Positions 31,811 to 33,670 of a stretch of DNA of 33,670 bases are shown here, piece by piece. The number at the start of each line of letters is the position of its first letter. Position 1 is the first letter of the stretch. The position numbers were made by a program, and so were the translations under genes. This DNA comes from Sulfurovum sp. (lineage in GTDB: Bacteria > Campylobacterota > Campylobacteria > Campylobacterales > Sulfurovaceae). Under the pieces are notes generated by a model that was not told where the DNA came from, made no database searches, and saw only the letters and a list, made by a program, of their open reading frames with translations. Where the stretch lies: the NCBI GenBank assembly GCA_026996325.1, contig JALWLU010000193.1, positions 1 through 33,670 of the forward strand, read 5' to 3'.

Positions 31811-32041
31811 TTATTTTTTGCCTGCAAGTCTCTTGACAGTCGGGCTCATCTGCGCGCCGACAGATACCCAGTAGTTGAGTCTCTCTTCGTCGATTTTGAG
31901 GTCTTTGTTTTCGCTTACGGGGTTGTAGTAACCGATAGATTCAATCCAGCCACCGTCTCTTCTCTTTCTGCTGTCTGTTACTACGATTCTGTAAAACGGC
32001 TTCTTCTTTCTACCCATTCTTGTCAGTCTGATTACTGTCAT
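31811..32041 (-). CDS. rpsP: 30S ribosomal protein S16
   Basis: A 76-residue ribosomal protein: [38 protein letters not shown] and the end [16 protein letters not shown] are diagnostic. The frame extends to 32101, but ATG 32041 is the family start with AAAAGGA upstream. It is the first gene of the operon, after a 120-nt leader. In many bacteria ffh precedes it; here a Sel1-like gene lies there. Confidence 0.97.
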   Translation of the reverse strand: MTVIRLTRMGRKKKPFYRIVVTDSRKRRDGGWIESIGYYNPVSENKDLKIDEERLNYWVSVGAQMSPTVKRLAGKK

Positions 32042-32167
32042 ATTCTTTTCCTTTTTGTTATATGCTTTTGTGAAGCGTCGCACCGGAGGATCGGCACACA
32101 ACCGCTTGCAAGTCCTGACAACTGCTTTTTAATGACCCAAAGCACTCATCAAGACTTTTGGAACGCG

Positions 32168-32173
32168 ATTATA
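32168..32173 (-). promoter_or_regulatory. candidate promoter of the rpsP operon
   Basis: TATAAT read on the minus strand (context GGGTATAATCG), about 127 nt upstream of the rpsP ATG, inside the spacer just after the Sel1-like gene. The long leader contains GC-rich segments that could fold, such as GTGCCGATCCTCCGGTGC, but I cannot show a regulatory structure. Confidence 0.5.
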
Positions 32174-32195
32174 CCCAAATCAATTTTAAAGGAGT

Positions 32196-32567
32196 CTAAA
32201 ATGAGGGAAGATAGCTGCAAATATCCTCTTTGCCAAGATCGCAGGCCCGTTTGAGGTAACGCCTGCCCGCCTCCTTGTCTGCAGCGATCTTCTCCCAGTC
32301 ATCCCCGTAGTAGAGTACCATCGCCGCAAAGAGGCAGCCGTCGGCATCTTCAAGCGCACAGCCGCGTTTGGCATACACAAGCGCCTTAGCAAGGCCGCCT
32401 TCCACACCCGCTTCATAGCGCTGCTTGGTCTCCATCAGGTAGTTGGCCGCCTGGGTACACGCCGCACCGTCACCCTTCTGGCACGCCTGCTTCTCTTCAA
32501 AAAAGCCCGCATGAAGCCCTACAGAAAACAGTAGTATAATCAGGGTCAGGTGATAACGATAATTCAC
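32196..32567 (-). CDS. Sel1/Hcp-like repeat protein, exported
   Basis: A 123-residue protein with a signal peptide (LTLIILLFSVGLHA) and cysteine-paired helical repeats: QACQKGDGAACTQAANYL, GCALEDADGCLFAAMVLYYG and ACDLGKEDICSYL. Cys pairs spaced about 8 apart are typical of the Helicobacter Hcp (SLR) proteins, which are stabilised by disulfides. The start is GTG 32565-32567, overlapping the transposase stop (GTGA). The first codons (MNYRYH) come from the transposase end, and AGAGGAG lies in the transposase gene. A second, broken copy lies at 33404-33567. Function unknown. Confidence 0.8.
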   Translation of the reverse strand: MNYRYHLTLIILLFSVGLHAGFFEEKQACQKGDGAACTQAANYLMETKQRYEAGVEGGLAKALVYAKRGCALEDADGCLFAAMVLYYGDDWEKIAADKEAGRRYLKRACDLGKEDICSYLPSF

Positions 32568-33396
32568 TTTTTACTCCTCTTTATTATCTCATGTACAGCA
32601 GGTTGCGATATGCCCAGTACTTTAGCGATGCTATGCTGTGAATAGCCCTGCTCAAATGCTTTGACGATTCTATCATTGCGCTCTTTTTTGTCTTTGTAAC
32701 CTGTTAGCATTTTTGTAAGTTTTTCAATATCCTGCTTTTTGTCAATATTGGACGCTTCTACCAAAGAAGATGCGTTTTTAAGCTCTTGCAGCTCGGAAGT
32801 ATCTACAATGCCATTAAGCACTGTCCGTATCGCTTCGTAGTCGTTTTGATGCTTTTGTGCTATCCATGCGTTTTGCAGGCATTCGGGTATAGTTTCATAA
32901 TCCAAAAAATAGTGGTAAGAGCTATAGGGGTACTCTTTGATATCCTGTACCATATTGGCTTTAAGCGGGTTTTGTTCTATGTATCGCATCAGGGTATAGA
33001 GATACGCTTCATTAGTGATATACCAAGATTTGAACCTGCCTTGCCAAAGGTGTCCTGTTCTGTTGTATTTTTTATTGAAGTAGATCGCGTAGTTCATATT
33101 GAGTTGTCGCATAAATTTGGAGAGATTGGGTTGCGTGATCTCTATGAGAAGATGATAGTGGTTGCCCATCAGAGAGTAGTTGTGAAGTGTTATGTCGTAA
33201 CTCTTCATATAAGAGCACATCAACTCTTCAAAATATTCATAATCGCACGCCTCTTTAAAGACAACCCTTTGCTCTACCCCTCTGTTGACGATATGATAAT
33301 ATCCTGGTATCTCTATGCGTGGTTTTCTTGGCATGAACGCTCCTTGGTGGAGTATTATAGTACAAATCCTATAAAGTTATTATTATCACCTGACCC
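32543..33396 (-). mobile_element. REP-associated transposase unit with 14-nt inverted ends
   Basis: GGGTCAGGTGATAA (32543-32556) and its exact complement TTATCACCTGACCC (33383-33396) face each other around the transposase gene, about 850 bp apart. The next few bases also agree (ATAAC/GATAAT-type). Outside the ends the two Sel1 copies are disrupted: the right copy stops abruptly at 33404 and the left copy has its start replaced. This fits an insertion of this unit. Confidence 0.65.
32564..33334 (-). CDS. REP-associated tyrosine transposase (Y1_Tnp, IS200-like)
   Basis: A 256-residue protein with the Y1 transposase domain in the first 150 residues: YYHIVNRGVEQRVVF, the HuH metal motif GNHYHLLIE, and the catalytic Tyr in YIEQNPLKANMV or just before it (TLMRYIEQNP). 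GHLWQGRFKSWYI is also a hallmark. A C-terminal helix-turn-helix extension (YSQHSIAKVLGISQPAVHEIIKR) is present, as in many RAYTs. Such enzymes process REP hairpins. The gene seems intact, and its stop overlaps the Sel1-like start. Confidence 0.92.
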   Translation of the reverse strand: MPRKPRIEIPGYYHIVNRGVEQRVVFKEACDYEYFEELMCSYMKSYDITLHNYSLMGNHYHLLIEITQPNLSKFMRQLNMNYAIYFNKKYNRTGHLWQGRFKSWYITNEAYLYTLMRYIEQNPLKANMVQDIKEYPYSSYHYFLDYETIPECLQNAWIAQKHQNDYEAIRTVLNGIVDTSELQELKNASSLVEASNIDKKQDIEKLTKMLTGYKDKKERNDRIVKAFEQGYSQHSIAKVLGISQPAVHEIIKRSKK

Positions 33397-33403
33397 TTAT
33401 ATC

Positions 33404-33567
33404 CAAGCGCCTTTGCCAGGCCGCCTTCCACACCGGCCTCGTAGCGCTGCTTGGTCTCCATCAGGTAGTTGGCCGCCTGTGTACACGCCGCACCGTCACC
33501 CTTTTGGCACGCCTGCTTCAAGAAAACCGGCATGAAGCCCCACAGCAAACAGAATAATCAGGGTCAT
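33404..33567 (-). pseudogene. broken copy of the Sel1/Hcp-like gene
   Basis: This stretch matches the 5' part of the 32196-32567 gene almost base for base (signal peptide and first repeat). It starts with ATG (33565-33567, MTLIILFAVGLHAGF) but has a 5-nt deletion relative to the intact gene, which shifts the frame and gives a stop after about 23 codons. At 33404 the homology stops within 8 nt of the transposase end. Confidence 0.8.
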
Positions 33568-33578
33568 AATCAGGGTCA
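33555..33578. repeat. 12-nt tandem duplication
   Basis: TAATCAGGGTCA occurs twice in a row. It covers the start codon of the broken Sel1 copy and shares GGGTCA with the ends of the transposase unit. The rest to 33670 holds no gene that I can see. Confidence 0.7.
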
Positions 33579-33670
33579 GTCGCTACCTTAAAATCTCCAT
33601 AGAAACACAACAATTCTACCGAATATTTTTTACTCTTTAACTGTGCGCTTTGTTTGTTACATCCTCCCTA

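Noticed and set aside
33579-33670. Gene start at the right edge
   Set aside because: The last 90 nt are AT-rich without an open frame; nothing could be supported.

Overview
The window looks like chromosomal DNA from a campylobacterotal (epsilonproteobacterial) chemolithotroph, most likely a Sulfurovum or Sulfurimonas relative. This rests on protein character, mid-range GC, and recognisable blocks: yajC-secD-secF divergent from lnt-yidD-pyrC, truB next to ispE, and rpsP-KH-rimM-trmD-rplS. The genus is an inference. No rRNA, tRNA or CRISPR array was seen.

Layout. (1) 1-5605, envelope biogenesis: a SET-domain gene and a small membrane protein, the SecDF-YajC translocon accessory on the minus strand, and divergent lnt and yidD. 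(2) 5565-9276, metabolism on the plus strand: dihydroorotase, beta-carbonic anhydrase, cysteine synthase, a class IV aminotransferase and a small acidic protein resembling SspB. A LysR regulator converges on these. (3) 10389-14304: UvrD/PcrA helicase, truB and ispE, separated by unusual palindrome-plus-heptamer repeats. (4) 14301-17727: a membrane-anchored hypothetical protein, two small heat-shock proteins, a YfdX protein and a cysteine-free Crp-type regulator. (5) 17753-27538: truC and wecB, then a probable surface-polysaccharide locus (YaiO-type barrel, membrane-anchored NodB-type deacetylase, bactofilin-like beta-helix protein, processive GT2 synthase, polytopic membrane protein) with a divergent CotH-family lipoprotein kinase. 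(6) 27582-29538: smpB and two convergent membrane proteins. (7) 29982-32041: the rpsP operon. (8) 32196-33670: a Sel1/Hcp-like gene, a REP-associated (IS200-type) transposase and a broken Sel1 copy.

The most interesting signals are three. First, a family of composite repeats (short hairpin, a GCATACC-type linker, 7-nt pyrimidine tandem units, second hairpin) lies between genes and once in frame inside lnt. Second, the polysaccharide/CotH locus looks like a complete synthase-dependent export system of uncommon composition. Third, the transposase end appears to have replaced the translation start of the Sel1 gene.

Many minus- and plus-strand genes overlap by 1-41 nt, so translational coupling is the rule. 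Promoter calls rest on -10 hexamers only.
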